In this document: one piece after another, positions 36,311 through 49,759 of the stretch | How positions within the stretch are numbered: the first letter of the stretch is position 1 | Layout of the letters: each line of letters begins with the position of its first letter | Source of the DNA: Cryptomeria japonica | Taxonomy: Eukaryota > Streptophyta > Pinopsida > Cupressales > Cupressaceae | DNA length: 64,000 bases | Reading direction: 5' to 3' | Assembly: GCF_030272615.1 (NCBI RefSeq) | Contig: NC_081414.1 | Span: forward strand, 338,378,502 to 338,442,501 | The notes under the pieces: model-generated | Database searches by the model: none | What the model was told of the DNA's origin: nothing | Seen by the model: only the letters and a program-made list of their open reading frames with translations | Program-made: the position numbers and the translations under genes

Positions 36311-37006
36311 TTAGTTCACCGGTGAGGGATTCACCACACTAGGTGAAGAATTAGAATCTTCCAATGGTTTCTCCTCACTTTTATTTCTCCATATCTTGTT
36401 CATCTCTTCTCTGGTTTCCTCCACATCAACCTTCTTCTTCCCTTTTCGGTCAACAAATTGATTGACTGATTGGTTCATTCTTTCTCTGCAAAACTTTGCA
36501 AGGTGTGCTGATTTGTGACAATGAAAACAAGCCATTCCAAATGATCTCCGGGGTCCAACATTGACTCTACTAGTTCTTCTATAGCTTTTCATAGCAACAT
36601 GTCCAAAGTTGTGACAAATTGAACAAGTCACATTCTGTCTATACGCCATCTCATAAGGACTAGATCGGTTCACATAAGGTCTCAGGCAATTAGGGTTTCT
36701 TCAGTCATTGAAAGATCTCTACCAATCACCACCAGACCTATGATTCATGTAAGGTCTCTGATTATTCATTCCGGTCCTGCATTCAATAGCTTTATGCCCA
36801 TATTTGATGGAAGTGTAGCAATAACCATTAAAATTTTTAGGCTTGCAACTCTCATAAGCATTAGACTTATGACCATTAAAATAACTAGATGTGTTTCTAC
36901 AAACATTAGCAATATGACCTACCTTGTGACAAATGAAGCATACTAGTTTGTAGGGTTTCTTACTAGTGCTTTTCTTGTTCTTATGTGCAGATATACCTTC
37001 ATGCAT
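36311..37006 (-). pseudogene. E2 gag C-terminal part with zinc knuckles
   Basis: Four knuckles in the same order as E1: CFICHKVGHIANVC intact; CYTSIKYGHKAIEC with the second Cys changed to Ser; CSICHNFGHVAMKS with the last Cys lost; CFHCHKSAHLAKFC intact. One frame runs through with in-frame stops near 36719 and 36701. The end PSVVNPSPVN resembles the E1 gag end and is followed by TTAGGGGGAA, as in E1. The upstream part continues across the triple-LTR insertion at 49107. Confidence 0.8.
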
Positions 37007-37021
37007 TATGAACTTAGTATC

Positions 37022-37026
37022 GAAAG
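37022..37026. other. Target-site duplication, left (GAAAG)
   Basis: GAAAG directly before LTR-a of the triple-LTR array; the identical pentamer follows LTR-c at 49107-49111. Confidence 0.85.
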
Positions 37027-37921
37027 TGTAGTACCCCTACTCATTTGGACTCATATTTTATTCTTGGTTGCTTTCAATGGATACATTACCATGTTTTGTT
37101 ATTCAGACTTATATGACATTATTTCATGCTTTATTTGGATATGAAATGCATAATTTATTTGCAGTATTTCAGTACTTATGATTTATGGCATTTTATGGAT
37201 TATTGCTATGTACTGACACTTTACTTTATCTATGCAATGTGGAATTATATGTTGTGTCTGCGAGTGTATTGGATGCAAGGGGACGATTTTCCTTCACTCA
37301 TTTTGGTGAGACAGGGAACGTCGCGATTATCCTTCATCGGTGTGTATGCCATTTTTTCTATATTGTATATATGCATGTGTGGTTCGGTGATGCAAGATAT
37401 TGCAGGTACAAGTACCGGGTAGGTACGGGGTATCATCTCCACCTGGCTTCACAGGTCTGAGCGTGCCTTATATTTTCCAATGGAAGTGGAGGAGATAGCA
37501 GTTGACCCTATTTTATTCAGTTATACTCATGTGAGTGTCGTCAGTTGGTCGTCCTGTCAGTTTGTTCGGCCTTCGTATTTTGTTGTTTGATCTTTAATGA
37601 GTATTTTCTTGAGGTTTGCGCAATTTGTGTGTTTAGTGGTTTTAATTAATTAATTAAATTTATGAAGTTATCTCATTATTGGTATGTTTGGTTTTCCATA
37701 TTATACTATAGTTGTATGTATTTTAAATATTAGGAATCGATTATAAACTTATATATATATATTCGAAGGTGAGTATAGTTTATGACTAATTATATTGATT
37801 ATTTTAATGTGATTTATGATAAGTTGAAATATTTGAATTCTACGACCTAGCAAATAGAATGATTTAATCATTTGTTATATAGATGTAAGTTAAATGGTAG
37901 ACAACTTGATTTTATCAATCA

Positions 37922-38029
<108 letters not shown>

Positions 38030-38301
38030 AATTGTAAATTTAATTAATACAAATATTGTCATATGCTATAAAAATGATTATTCATAAAACATATTTATAA
38101 ATATTAGCATATACATAAATTATGAATATATATTATAAAATTTAAATGTCTAAGCTTAATATTACTTTACAAAAGATGATATAGTTTAATGTTTAATATT
38201 AATGAAAAGTCATTATATATATATATAAATATAAATAAAATTAAAAACTAAAAATTAGAAATAATGATGAGTGGCGGGTTGAAGTTTTAAAAAACAATGA
38301 T

Positions 38302-38327
38302 GGTGGTCGATAGTAATATCGACCACC
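38302..38327. other. Conserved hairpin in the giant LTRs
   Basis: GGTGGTCGATA, loop GTAA, TATCGACCACC. Repeated at 42393-42420 and 46507-46534, where the stem is 12 bp (GGGTGGTCGATA). Possible regulatory or RNA-structure element; no known family was matched. Confidence 0.75.
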
Positions 38328-40010
38328 CACCTTAATTAAAGGGAGAGGTCGGTATTACCACCAACCACCCCTCCTCCCTTTTTGTTTACAACTACCCCAC
38401 ATGGCCATAAACATTGACTATGTTGCAAGTTAAGGGTGGTCAACTAGGCACGTCGACTAGCACGGAGGAAAGACCCACGGTTTAACACATACTTAAGTGG
38501 CAGCAATGAGGAGACCATGGCTTAGATGTGCCAGTGTGAGCGATGTTCAAGCTCATGACAAACACTTAAGTGTTTGTAAACAATTCTAACATGCCAACTC
38601 CTCCATCGAGTGGGTAAACTGCCATAGTATCCACGGTGACTAAAGAGAGAAGAAGCCATGATACACTACAGTTAACTTTTCAATCCACATATAAATGGAA
38701 TCGACTAGCATATCCACGTTAGAATTAGACCTTGATTGGTGGCTATAACTATAGTAAATAAATAAGATAACAGACACATAGTACCATGAATCTAGGAATA
38801 TCAACGATAGAAGGCAAATGTATAGTTAAAACATGCACGATAACAACAGAATATGCTTCAAGAGTTGCCATCTCTGATAGACATGGAGATGAGAGAAGAG
38901 TTAAACAAAGACTCAAGTAGAAGACTTCAAATCAATAACAATCACTGAGCCTCTGAATGGGGATAGACCATAGGAAATATTAGGATAAATAGAGATGGGA
39001 AATAGGTAGAAAGGGAGATTCACGAGCAAGGAGAAACAATAGACTTACTAAGGAGAGAAGAGAGTAGAAGAGAGAATAGAGGAGATACTTTTATAGTTTC
39101 GAAGAGAGAGAGAAAAGAATAGATTTGTTAATAGAGTGATAGGATAGATTGGAGGTAGATTTGCAAGCAAGGCGTTGTTCTAATTGGCGAAAGAGCGTCA
39201 GAAGTCTTACAAACCAGTCCAAGCTTACAAGAGGTCGGATTTCTTTTGATTACGGTTATTATTTGGAACTAAAAAGAATGAAATTAGAAGTTTTAGAAAT
39301 AGAGCATGATTATTTTTATGTGTTGCATATGTCGTTATTTATTGGAAATGCATTATAAATCGTTTAAAATAGATGAAAGGAAATCATAGAGATATAGATG
39401 TTAATTAATGGCTATAGTAGTGCAATTTGTCTAAAGGATTAGTTTTTATTCCCATTAAAGAACGTGTTTCAATACCTTTTTGTTTATATATGAAAGAAAA
39501 TTCATGCATATATAACACCTTCTTATGCATTGCATTGTAATTTTATTAGGATCTTGTGTAAGTGGTGTTTGTAGTCAAGTTTAAATTCCGTTGCAATTCT
39601 AGTTGAGTTGTCATTGTTTCCTATGTTATAATATCTCCTTGGTCAAGTGTTGTTGTATAACCCTACTAATGTGAGCCATTGTGTGTTTTGTCCAAATGGT
39701 CAATCTTGGGTTAGTGATTGTGTATCCTTCACCTGTAGTTTGTCAGGATTAGGTATGGTTGTCTATTTCGCCATAGAGTTCTCGTAGAGAGACCTTTCCT
39801 GTAGTGTCCTATGAGAGAGAGTGGCTTTCGAGCAGGGGCTGTGCCCGAAGTGGATGACAAGATAACCCATTGATAGTCTGTTAAAAAGTGATAACCTAAT
39901 AATTGATTTGGGATGGGTGAGATAAATATTAATTAAGATAATGTACCTCGTGCATAGGTGAGTGCTAGTACAGTGCTCATAATGATACGAGTAGGCTTGG
40001 AATGGAAAAA

Positions 40011-40331
40011 TTACCACCTTGTCTTCATGAAAGGATTGGTAGGGTCCACATGAGACTTAGTTGGAACCAGAGGTTTGGGAGAGGTTACCAGGATAACCCA
40101 GAATGGGGGCTGGGACCTATGGAGGTTGTACCATGGTATCCATCTTAAGCTATGCAATGACACTCTCTCCTTAGCGTCACTAGTGTTTGTGATTTTAGTC
40201 ACATGGATGTTTGCAGAGTCTTGTAGTTCTTTCATACTTGTCTTACTTTTCTTGCTTAAGGGTTTTCTACTATCTCCTAGCACGGTGGGGTGTTTCAATT
40301 TCGGGATCAAATGGTCGGGTGGCAGTGCCAT
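40011..40331 (-). other. Antisense open frame in giant LTR (doubtful)
   Basis: A 106-codon frame beginning MALPPDH that recurs in LTR-b (44103-44423) with substitutions and is cut by a TAG in LTR-c (48313-48534). It has no recognised domain and may be chance conserved by repeat copying. Confidence 0.2.
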
Positions 40332-40902
40332 GTCCTATCAGATGTTCTAGAATGTATCTTCAGGTGAGGAAGGGCTTCGTTGGTGTTTCTTGGCTCATGG
40401 TTCATGTACCAGCTCATGTTCGTGATCATTGTTCAGTTGAGACCTTGTGGTCATTGTATCAAACTTTTATGTAACCTTGATTTTGTAAATTTAGATTCCA
40501 TGGTATTATTGGAAGCCATGTATTTATGGATATAGTAATATTACGTCAGTGGAATGTATGTTAATTCAGTTGCTTTAATCTTTTGTATATATGATCTATG
40601 GGAAATGAATGCATTGGAGTACTTTGATTCTTTCATTATGGAATTTAGATGTATGTGTAGATTTTATCTTAAGCATTTAATTTTCCTAATTAGCTGAACA
40701 ACAAGATTAACCATGGTGTTAATATAAACTATGAATTAATCTTCATTGGTAACCCTTAGGAGATCATACGTTAGAATTTCATTGTGTCATTAAACGTGCT
40801 ATTGATATGATTATGCACTTAAGCTTTAAAAAAAAATTTATAACGCCCTTTTAGTTGCCTTGTTGTATTGTTTTCCTTTAGTGTTTCTGGCGGGGCATTA
40901 CA

Positions 40903-41154
40903 TTTGGTATCAGAACATAAGTTTCAACAATGGGTACTCTAGGTTTGTAGTGAGCCTATTCAACTTGACCTTTTTGCTTAGGTCTTAATGTTTGTGTTTC
41001 TCTTTTTTTATCCTTGCCGTAGGTTTGGACCATTTTCTCTATACAGTGCTAGGGCATGGCTAGGAAAGCTAGGGTAGGATGCAGCGAATATGAGAGAGGT
41101 GTATTCTTATTTGTTTTAGGCTTCCAGCAGTAAGCCTATTTTTTGGGGGGAGAA
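40903..41154 (+). other. Internal domain 1 of the triple array
   Basis: 252 bp: PBS TGGTATCAGAAC (40905-40916), a short T-rich stretch, an ATG reading MARKARVGCSEYERG that soon stops (possibly a gag-start remnant), and PPT GGGGGGAGAA (41145-41154). About 15 differences from internal domain 2 by eye. Confidence 0.9.
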
Positions 41155-42051
41155 TGTAGTACCCCTACTCGTTTGGACTCATATTTTATTCTTGGTTGTT
41201 TTCAGTGGATACATTACCATGTTTTGTTATTTAGACTTATATGACATTATTTCATGCTTTATCTGGATATGAAATGCATAATTTATTTGCAGTATTTCAG
41301 TACTTGTGATTTATGGCACTTTATGGATTATTGCTATGTACTAACACTTTACTTTATCCATGCAATGTGGAATTATATGTTGTGTGTCTGCGAGTGAATT
41401 GGATGCATGGGGATGATTTTCCTTCACTCATTTCGGTGAGACAGGGAACATCATGATTCTCCTTCATTGGTGTGTATGCCATTTTTTCTATATTGTATAT
41501 AATGCATGTGTGGTTCGGTGATGCAGGATATTGCAGGTACAAGTACCGAGTAGGTACAAGGTATTGTCTCCACCTAGCTTCATAGGTCTGAGCGTGCCTT
41601 ATATTTTCCGATGGAAGTGGAGGAGATAGTAGTTGACCCTATTTTATTCAGTTACACTCATGTGAGTGTCGTCAGTTGGTCGTCCTATCAGTTTGTTCGG
41701 CATTCGTATTTTGTTGTTTGATCTTTAATGAGTATTTTCTTGAGTTTGTGTGTTTAGTGGTTTTAATCAATTAATTAAATTTATGAAGTTATCTCATTAT
41801 TGGTATGTTTGGTTTTCCATATTATACTATAGTTGTATGTATTTTAAATATTAGGAATCGATTATAAACTTATATATATATATTCGAAGGTGAGTATAGT
41901 TTATGACAAATTATATTGATTATTTTAATGTGATTTATGATAAGTTGAATTATTTGAATTCTATGACCTAGCATATAGAATGATTTAATCGTTTGTTATA
42001 TAGATGTAAGTTGAATGGTAGACAACTTGATTTTATCGATCACACATATTC

Positions 42052-42118
<67 letters not shown>

Positions 42119-44994
42119 TGAAGTTGTAAATTTAATTAATATGAATATTGTCATATGCTATAAAAATGATTATTCATAAAACATATTTATAAATATTAAC
42201 ATATACGTAAATTATGAATATATATTATAAAATTTAAATGTCTAAGTTTAATATTACTTTGTAAAAGATGATATAGTTTAATGTTTAATATTAATGAAAA
42301 GTCATTATTTATATATATAAATATAAAAAAAATTAAAAACTAAAAATTAGAAATAATGATGAGTGGTGGGTTGAAGTTTTAAACAACAATGAGGGTGGTC
42401 GATAGTAATATCGACCACCCCCCTTAATTAAAGGGAGATGTCGGTATTACCACCAACCACCCCTCCTCCCTTTTTGTTTACAACTACCCCACATGGCGAT
42501 AAACACCGACTATGTCGCAAGTTAAGGGTGGCCGACTAGGCACGTAGACTAGCACAGAGGAAAGACCCATGGTTTAACGCATACTTAAGTGGCAGCAATG
42601 AGGATACCATGGCTTAGATGTGGCAGTGTGAGTGATGTTCAAGCTCATGACAAACACTTAAGTCTTTGTAAACAATTCTAACTTGCCAACTCCTTCATCG
42701 AGTGGGTAAACTGCCATAGTATCCATGACGACTAAAGAGAGAAGAAGCCATGATACACTACATTTAACTCTTCATTCCACGTATAAATGGAATTGACTAG
42801 CATATCCACGTTAGAATTAGACCTCGATCGGTGGCTATAACTGCAGTAAATAAATAATATAACAGACACATAGTACCATGAATCTAGGAATATCAATGAT
42901 AGAAGGCAAATGTATAGTTAAAACATGCATGATAAAAATAGAATATGCTTCAAGAGTTTCCATCTCTGATAGACGTGGAGATGAAAGAATAGTTAAACAA
43001 AGACTCAAGTAGAAGACTTCAAATCAATAACAATCACTGAGCCTCTGAATGGGGAGAGACCATAGGAAATATTAGGATAAATAGAGATGGGAAATAGGTA
43101 GAAAGGGAGATTCACGAGAAAGGAGAAACAATAGACTTACTAAGGAGAGAAGAGAGTAGAAGAGAGAATAGAGGAGATACTTTTATAGTTTTGAAGAGAG
43201 AGAGAAGAGAATAGATTTTTTAATAGAGTGATAGGATATATTGGAGGTAGATTTGCAAGCAAGGCATAGTTCTAATTGGCAGAAGAGTGTCAGAAGTGTT
43301 ACAAACCAGTCCAAGCTTACAAGAGGTCCGATTTCTTTAGATTATGGTTATTATTTGGAATAAGAAAGTATGAAATTAGAAGTTTTAGAAATAGAGCATG
43401 ATTATTTTTATGTGTTGCATATGTCGTTATTTATTGGAAATGCATTATAAATCGTTTAAAATAGATGAAAGGAAATCATAGAGATATAGATGTTAATTAA
43501 TGGCTATAGTAGTGCAATTTGTCTAAAGGATTAGTTTTTATTCCCATTAAAGAATGTGTTTGCATAACTTTTTGTTTATATATGAAAGAAAATTCATGCA
43601 TGTATAACACCTTCTTATGCATTGCATTGTAATTTTATTAGGATATTGTGTAAATGGTGTTTGCAGTCAAGTTTAAATTCCGTTGCAATTCTGGTTGAGT
43701 TGTCATTGTTTCCTATGTTATTATATCTCGTTGGTCAAGTGTTGTTGTATAACCCTACTGATATGAGCCATTGTGTGTTTTGTCCAAATCGTCAATCTTG
43801 GGTTAGTGATTGTGTATCCTTCACCTGTAGTTTGTCAGGATTAGGTATGGTTGTCTGTTTCGCCATAGAGTTCTCATAGAGAGACCTTTCCTGTAGTGTC
43901 CTATGAGAGAGAGTGGCTTTCGAGCAGGGGTCGTGGCCGAAGTGGATGACAGGATAACCCGTCAAAATTTAGTTAAAAAGTGATAACCTAATAATTGATT
44001 TGGGATGGGTGAGATAAATATTAATTAAGATAATGTACCTCGTGCATAGGTGCGTGCTAGTACAGGGATCATAATGTTACGAGTAGGCCTAGAATGGAAA
44101 ACTTACCACCTTATCTTCACGAAAGTATTGGTAGGGTCCGCATGAGACTTAGTTGGAACCGGAGGTCCGGGAGAGGTTACCAGGATAACCCAGAATGGGG
44201 GCCGGGACATATGGAGGTTGTACCATGGTATCCATCTTAAGCTATGCGATGACACTCTCTCCTTAGAGTCACCAGTGTTTGTGAGTTGAGTCACATGGAT
44301 GTTTGCGGAGTCTTGTAGTTCTTTTGTACTTGTCTTACTTTTCTTGCTTGAGGGTTTTCTACTATCTCCTAGCACGGTGGGGTGGTTCCATTTCGGGATC
44401 ATATGGTCGGGTGGTAGTGCCACTTCCCATCAGATGTTCTGAAATGTATCTTCAGGCGAGGAAGGGCTTCGCTGGTGTGTCTTGGTTCGTGGTTTATGTA
44501 CCAGCTCATGTTTGTGATAATTGTTTAGTTGAAACCTTGTGGTAATTGTATCAAACTTTTATGTATCCTTGATTTTGTAACTTTAGATTCCATGGTATTA
44601 TTGGAAGCCATGTATTTATGGATATAGTAATATTACGTCAGTGGAATGTATGTTAATTCAATTGCTTTAATCTTTTGTATATATAGTCTATGTGAAATGA
44701 ATGCATTGGAGTACTTTGTTTCTTTCATTATGTAATTTAGATGTATGTGTAGATTTTATCTTAAGCATTTAATTTTCCTAATTAGCTGAACAATAGGATT
44801 AACCGTGGTGTTAATATTAACTATGAATTAATCTTCGTTGGTAACCCATAGGAGATCATACGTCAGAATTCCATTGTGTCGTTAAACGTGCTATTGATAT
44901 GATTATGCACTTAATCTAAAAAAAATAAATTATAATGTCATTTTAGTTGCCTTGTTGTATTGTTTTCCTTTAGGGTTTCTGGCAGGGCATTACA
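41155..44994 (+). repeat. LTR-b (middle) of the triple array
   Basis: 3840 bp with TGTAGTACCCC and GGCATTACA ends. (TA)n of about 32 units at 42053-42116 replaces the AC run of the other copies. The hairpin is at 42393-42420. It is closer to LTR-c than to LTR-a across both ends. Confidence 0.93.
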
Positions 44995-45246
44995 TTTGGT
45001 ATCAGAGCATAAGTTTCAACACTGGGTACTTTGGGTTTGTAGTGAGCCTATTGAACTTGACCTTTTTTCTTAGGTCTTAATGTTTGTGTTTCTCTTTTTT
45101 TATCCTTGCCGTAGGTCTGAACCGTTTTCTCTATACAGTGCTAGGGCATGGCTAGGAAAGCTAGGAGAGGATGCAGCGAATATGAGAGAGTTGTATTCTT
45201 ATTTGTTTTAGGCTTCCAAGAGTAAGCCTAGTTTTGGGGGGGTGAA
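44995..45246 (+). other. Internal domain 2 of the triple array
   Basis: 252 bp, the same length as domain 1. PBS TGGTATCAGAGC (44997-45008) is the exact consensus tRNA-Met-type site. The PPT is GGGGGGGTGAA, with one purine lost. Confidence 0.9.
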
Positions 45247-46136
45247 TGTAGAACCCCTACTCGTTTGGACTCATATTTTATTCTTGGTTGTTTTCAATGG
45301 ATAGATTACCATGTTTTGTTATTCAGACTTATATGACATTATTTCATGCTTTATCTGGATATGAAATGCATAATTTATTTGCAGTATTTCAGTACTTGTG
45401 ATTTATGGCATTTTATGGATTATTGCTATGTACTGACACTTTACTTTATCCATGCAAAGTGGAATTATATGTTGTGTGTCTGTGAGTGTATTGGATGCAA
45501 GAGGACAATTTTCCTTCACTCATTTCGGTGAGACAGGGAACATCTCGATTCTCCTTCATCAGTCTGTATGCCATTTTTTCTATATTTTATATATGCATGT
45601 GTGGTTCAGTGATGCAAGATATTGCAGGTACAAGTACTAGGAAATTACGAGGCATCGTCTCCACCTGGCTTCAAAGGTCTTAGCGTGCCTTATATTTTCC
45701 GATGGAAGTGGAGGAGATAGTAGTTGACCCTATTTTATTCAGTTACAGTTGTGTGAGTGTCGTCAGTTGATCGTCCTGTCAGTTTGTTCATCCTTCATAT
45801 TTTGTTGTTTGATCTTTTATGAGTATTTTCTTGAGGTTTGCTCAGTTTGTGTGTTTAGTGGTTTTAATTAATCAATTAAATTTATGAAGTTATCTCATTA
45901 TTATTATGTTTGGTTTTCGGAATTATACTATAGTTGTATGTATTTTAAATATTAAGAATCGATTATAAACTTATATATATTCGAAGGTGAGTATAGTTTA
46001 GGACTAATTATATTGATTATTTTAATGTGGTTTATGATAAGTTGAAATATTTGAATTCTACGACCTAGCATATAGAATGATTTAATCGTTTGTTATATAG
46101 ATGTAAGTTAAATGGTAGATAACTTGATTTTATCGA

Positions 46137-46221
<85 letters not shown>

Positions 46222-49106
46222 TATATATATAGGTGAAGTTGTAAATTTAATCAATATGAATATTGTCATATGCTAGAAAACGATTATTCATAAAACATAT
46301 TTATAAATATTAGCATATACGTAAATTATGAATATATATTATAAACTTTAAATGTCTAAGTTTAATATTACTTTGTAAAAGATGATATTGTTTAATGTTT
46401 AATATTAATGAAAAGTCATTATTTATATATATAAATATAAATAAAATTAAAAACTAAAAATTAGAAATAATGATGAGTGGTCGGTTGAAGTTTTAAACAA
46501 CAATGAGGGTGGTCGATAGTAATATCGACCACCCCCCTTAATTAAAGGGAGATGTTGGTATTACCACCAACCACCCCTCCTCCCTTTTTGTTTACAACTA
46601 CCCCACATGGCAATAAACACCGACTATGTCGCAAGTTAAGGGTGGCCGACTAGGCACGTAGACTAGCACGAAGGAAACACCCACGGTTTAACGCATACTT
46701 AAGTGGTAGCAATGAGGATACCATGGCTTAGATGTGGCAGTGTGAGCAATGTTCAAGCTCATGACAAACACTTAAGTCTTTGTAAACAATTCTAACTTGC
46801 CAACTCCTTCATCGAGCGGGTAAATTGCCATAGTATCCATAGTGACTAAAGAGAGAAGAAGCCATGATACACTACATTTAACTCTTCATTCCACGTATAA
46901 ATGGAATTGACTAGCATATCCATGTTAGAATTAGACCTCGATCGGTGGCTATAACTGCAGTAAATAAATAAGATAACAGACACATAGTACCATGAATCTA
47001 GGAATATCAATGATAGAAGGCAAATTTATAGTTAAAACATGCATGATAACAACAGAATATGCTTCAAGAGTTGCCATCTCTGATAGATGTGGAGATGAGA
47101 GAAGAGTTAAACAAAGACTCAAGTAGAAGACTTCAAATCAATAACAATCACTGAGCCTCTAAATGGGGACAGATCATAGGAAATATTAGGATAAATAAAG
47201 ATGGGAGATAGGTAGAAAGGGAGATTCACGAGCAAGGAGAAACGATAGACTTACTAAGGAGAGAAGAGAGTAGAAGAGAGAATAGAGGAGATACTTTTGT
47301 AGTTTCGAAGAGAGAGAGAAGAGAATAGATTTGTTAATAGAGTGATAGGATAGATTGGAGGTAGATTTGCAAGCAAGGCGTAGTTCTAATTGGCGGAAGA
47401 GCATCAGAAGTCTTACAAACTAGTCCAAGCTTACAAGAGGTCTGATTTCTTTTGATTATGGTTATTATTTGGAATAATAAAGTATGAAATTAGAAGTTTT
47501 AAAAATAGAGCATGATTATTTTTATGTGTTGCATATGTCGTTATTTATTGGAAATGCATTATAAATTATTTAAAATAGATGACAAGAAATCATAGAGATA
47601 TAGACGTTGATTAATGGCTATAGTAGTGCAATTTGTCTAAAGGATTAGTTTTTATTCCCATTAAAGAACGTGTTTGCATACCTGTTTGTTTATATATGAA
47701 AGAAAATTCATACATGTATAACACCTTCTTATGCATTGCATTGTACTTTTATTAGGATCTTGTGTAAATGGTGTTTGTAGTCAAGTTTAAATTCGGTTGC
47801 AATTCTAGTTGAGTTGTCATTGTTTCCTATGTTATTATATCTCCTTGGTCAAGTGTTGTATAACCCTACTGATGTGAGCCATTGTGTGTTTTGTCCAAAT
47901 GGTCAATCTTGGGTTAGTGATTGTGTATCCTTCACCTGTAGTTTGTCAGGATTAGGTATGGTTGTCTGTTTCGCCATAGAGTTCTCATAGAGAGACCTTT
48001 CCTGTAGTGTCCTATGAGAGAGAGTGGCTTTCAAGAAGGGGCCGTGCCTGAAATGGATGACAGGACAACTCATCGAAAGTCAGTTAAAAAGTGATAACCT
48101 AATAATTGATTTGGGATGGGTGAGATAATTATTAAGTAAGATAATGTACCTCGTGCATAGGTGAGTGCTAGTACAGGGCTCATAATGTTATGAGTAGGCC
48201 TAGAATGGAAAACTTACCACCTTCTCTTCATGAAAGGATTGGTAGGGTCCGCATGAGACTTAGTTGGAATCGGAGGTTCAGGAGAGGTTACCAGGATAAC
48301 CCAGAATGGGGGCTAGGACCTATGGAGGTTGTACCATGGTATCCATCTTAAGCTATGTGATGACACTCTCTCCTTAGAGTCACTAGTGTTTGTGAGTTTA
48401 GTCACATGGATGTTTGCGGAGTCTTGTAGTTCTTTCGTACTTGTCTTAATTTTCTTGCTTGAGGGTTTTCTACTATCTCCTAGCATGGTGGGGTGGTTCC
48501 ATTTCGGGATCACATGGTCGGGTGGTAGTACCACTTCCCATCGGATGTTCTAGAATGTATCTTCAGGCGAGGAAGGGCTTCACTGGTATTTCTTGGTTCG
48601 TGGTTCATGTACTAGCTCATGTTCATGATCATTGTTCAGTTGAGACCTTGTGGTCATTGTATCAAACTTTTATGTAACCTTGATTTTGTAACTTTAGATT
48701 TCGTGGTATTATTGGAAGCGATGTATTTATGGATATAGTAATATTATGTCAGTGGAATGTATGTTAATTCATTTGTTTTAATATTTTGTATATATGATCT
48801 ATGGGAAATGAATGCATTGGAGTAATTTGATTCTTTCATTATGGAATTTAGATTTATGTGTAAATTTTATCTTAAGCATTTAATTTTCTTAATTAGCTTA
48901 ACAATAGGATTAACCGTGGTGTTAATATAAACTACAAATTAATCTTCATTGGTAATCCTTAGGAGATCATACGTTAGACTTCTGTTGTGTCATTAAACGT
49001 GCTATTGATATGATTATGCACTTAATCTTTAAAAAAAAAAGTTATTACGCCATTTTAGTTGCCTATTTGTATTGTTTTCCTTTAGGGTTTCTGGTAGGGC
49101 ATTATA
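45247..49106 (+). repeat. LTR-c of the triple array
   Basis: 3860 bp; starts TGTAGAACCCC and ends GGCATTATA, each with one change. (AC)n of about 41 units at 46138-46219 followed by (AT)5. The hairpin is at 46507-46534. Followed by GAAAG. Confidence 0.93.
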
Positions 49107-49111
49107 GAAAG
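49107..49111. other. Target-site duplication, right (GAAAG)
   Basis: Identical to 37022-37026. E2 gag sequence continues on both sides. Confidence 0.85.
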
Positions 49112-49178
49112 GCTCTCCTTTCTCAAAGGTTGTGTATCTTAAGCCATGTATATGTCCATTCTGCCTTTGTGACTAGAT

Positions 49179-49698
49179 CTACTCATCAAGCATTAGAGTG
49201 CTCTTGTTGTATTTAGCTAGTATCTCATTAGCATCAGCCAACTCCTTAGTAAGATCTTCATTCTTTTTCATAAGACTTTCTCTAAGAGACATAGCCATGT
49301 CTAGATTAGCCTGTATTTCTTCCTTTTCTTCTTTTTCCTCATGAAGATGTGCATGTAGGTCACTAATCTCTTGGTTCAACTTAGAGATCTCATGATCCTT
49401 CTCTCTGATTTTGTCTTTAGTAGCCCTCCTGGCTTTCAATTCTTTACTCATCCTGATGGTAAGGGTTTCCAGCTCTCTCCTCAGATTTGACTTATCATTA
49501 TTCAAATTTTCCACCTCATTAGCCAATGCATCAATGTTAGCTTCTTCAAATGAACTGCTTTCATTAATTTCATACAATTGTTCAGCTAGCTCTCTCCTCT
49601 TAGCCAATGAAGCTTTGTACTTGACCCTCAATTCACCTAGGGCTTCTTTAGATTCTACAAGCCAGTTAGAAAGCTCCCTATAACTCATATCCCCCATG
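49179..49698 (-). pseudogene. E2 gag N-terminal coiled-coil part
   Basis: Starts at an ATG reading MGDMSYRELSNWLVESKEAL and runs about 173 codons to a TAG. It aligns along its length with the E1 gag start (shared VKYKAS.AKRRE, REKDHEISK or near it, EILAK.NKST). Heptad-rich and highly charged. The frame continues degenerately to the insertion point at 49111, beyond which the zinc-knuckle half lies at 37006. Confidence 0.85.
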
Positions 49699-49744
49699 AT
49701 AGACCTAAGGATCCTTCCCAAGTGGTTAAGCCTTAAGGGAATTA

Positions 49745-49758
49745 GGCTTTGATACCAA
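49745..49758 (-). other. E2 primer-binding site
   Basis: Minus strand TTGGTATCAAAGCC, one base inside the LTR end TTTATCA. It differs by one base from the tRNA-Met complement. Confidence 0.8.
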
Positions 49759-49759
49759 T

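Noticed and set aside
45346-45683. Hydrophobic small frames at LTR starts (also 37126-37460)
   Set aside because: Not aligned between the three LTR copies in length or frame; likely chance.
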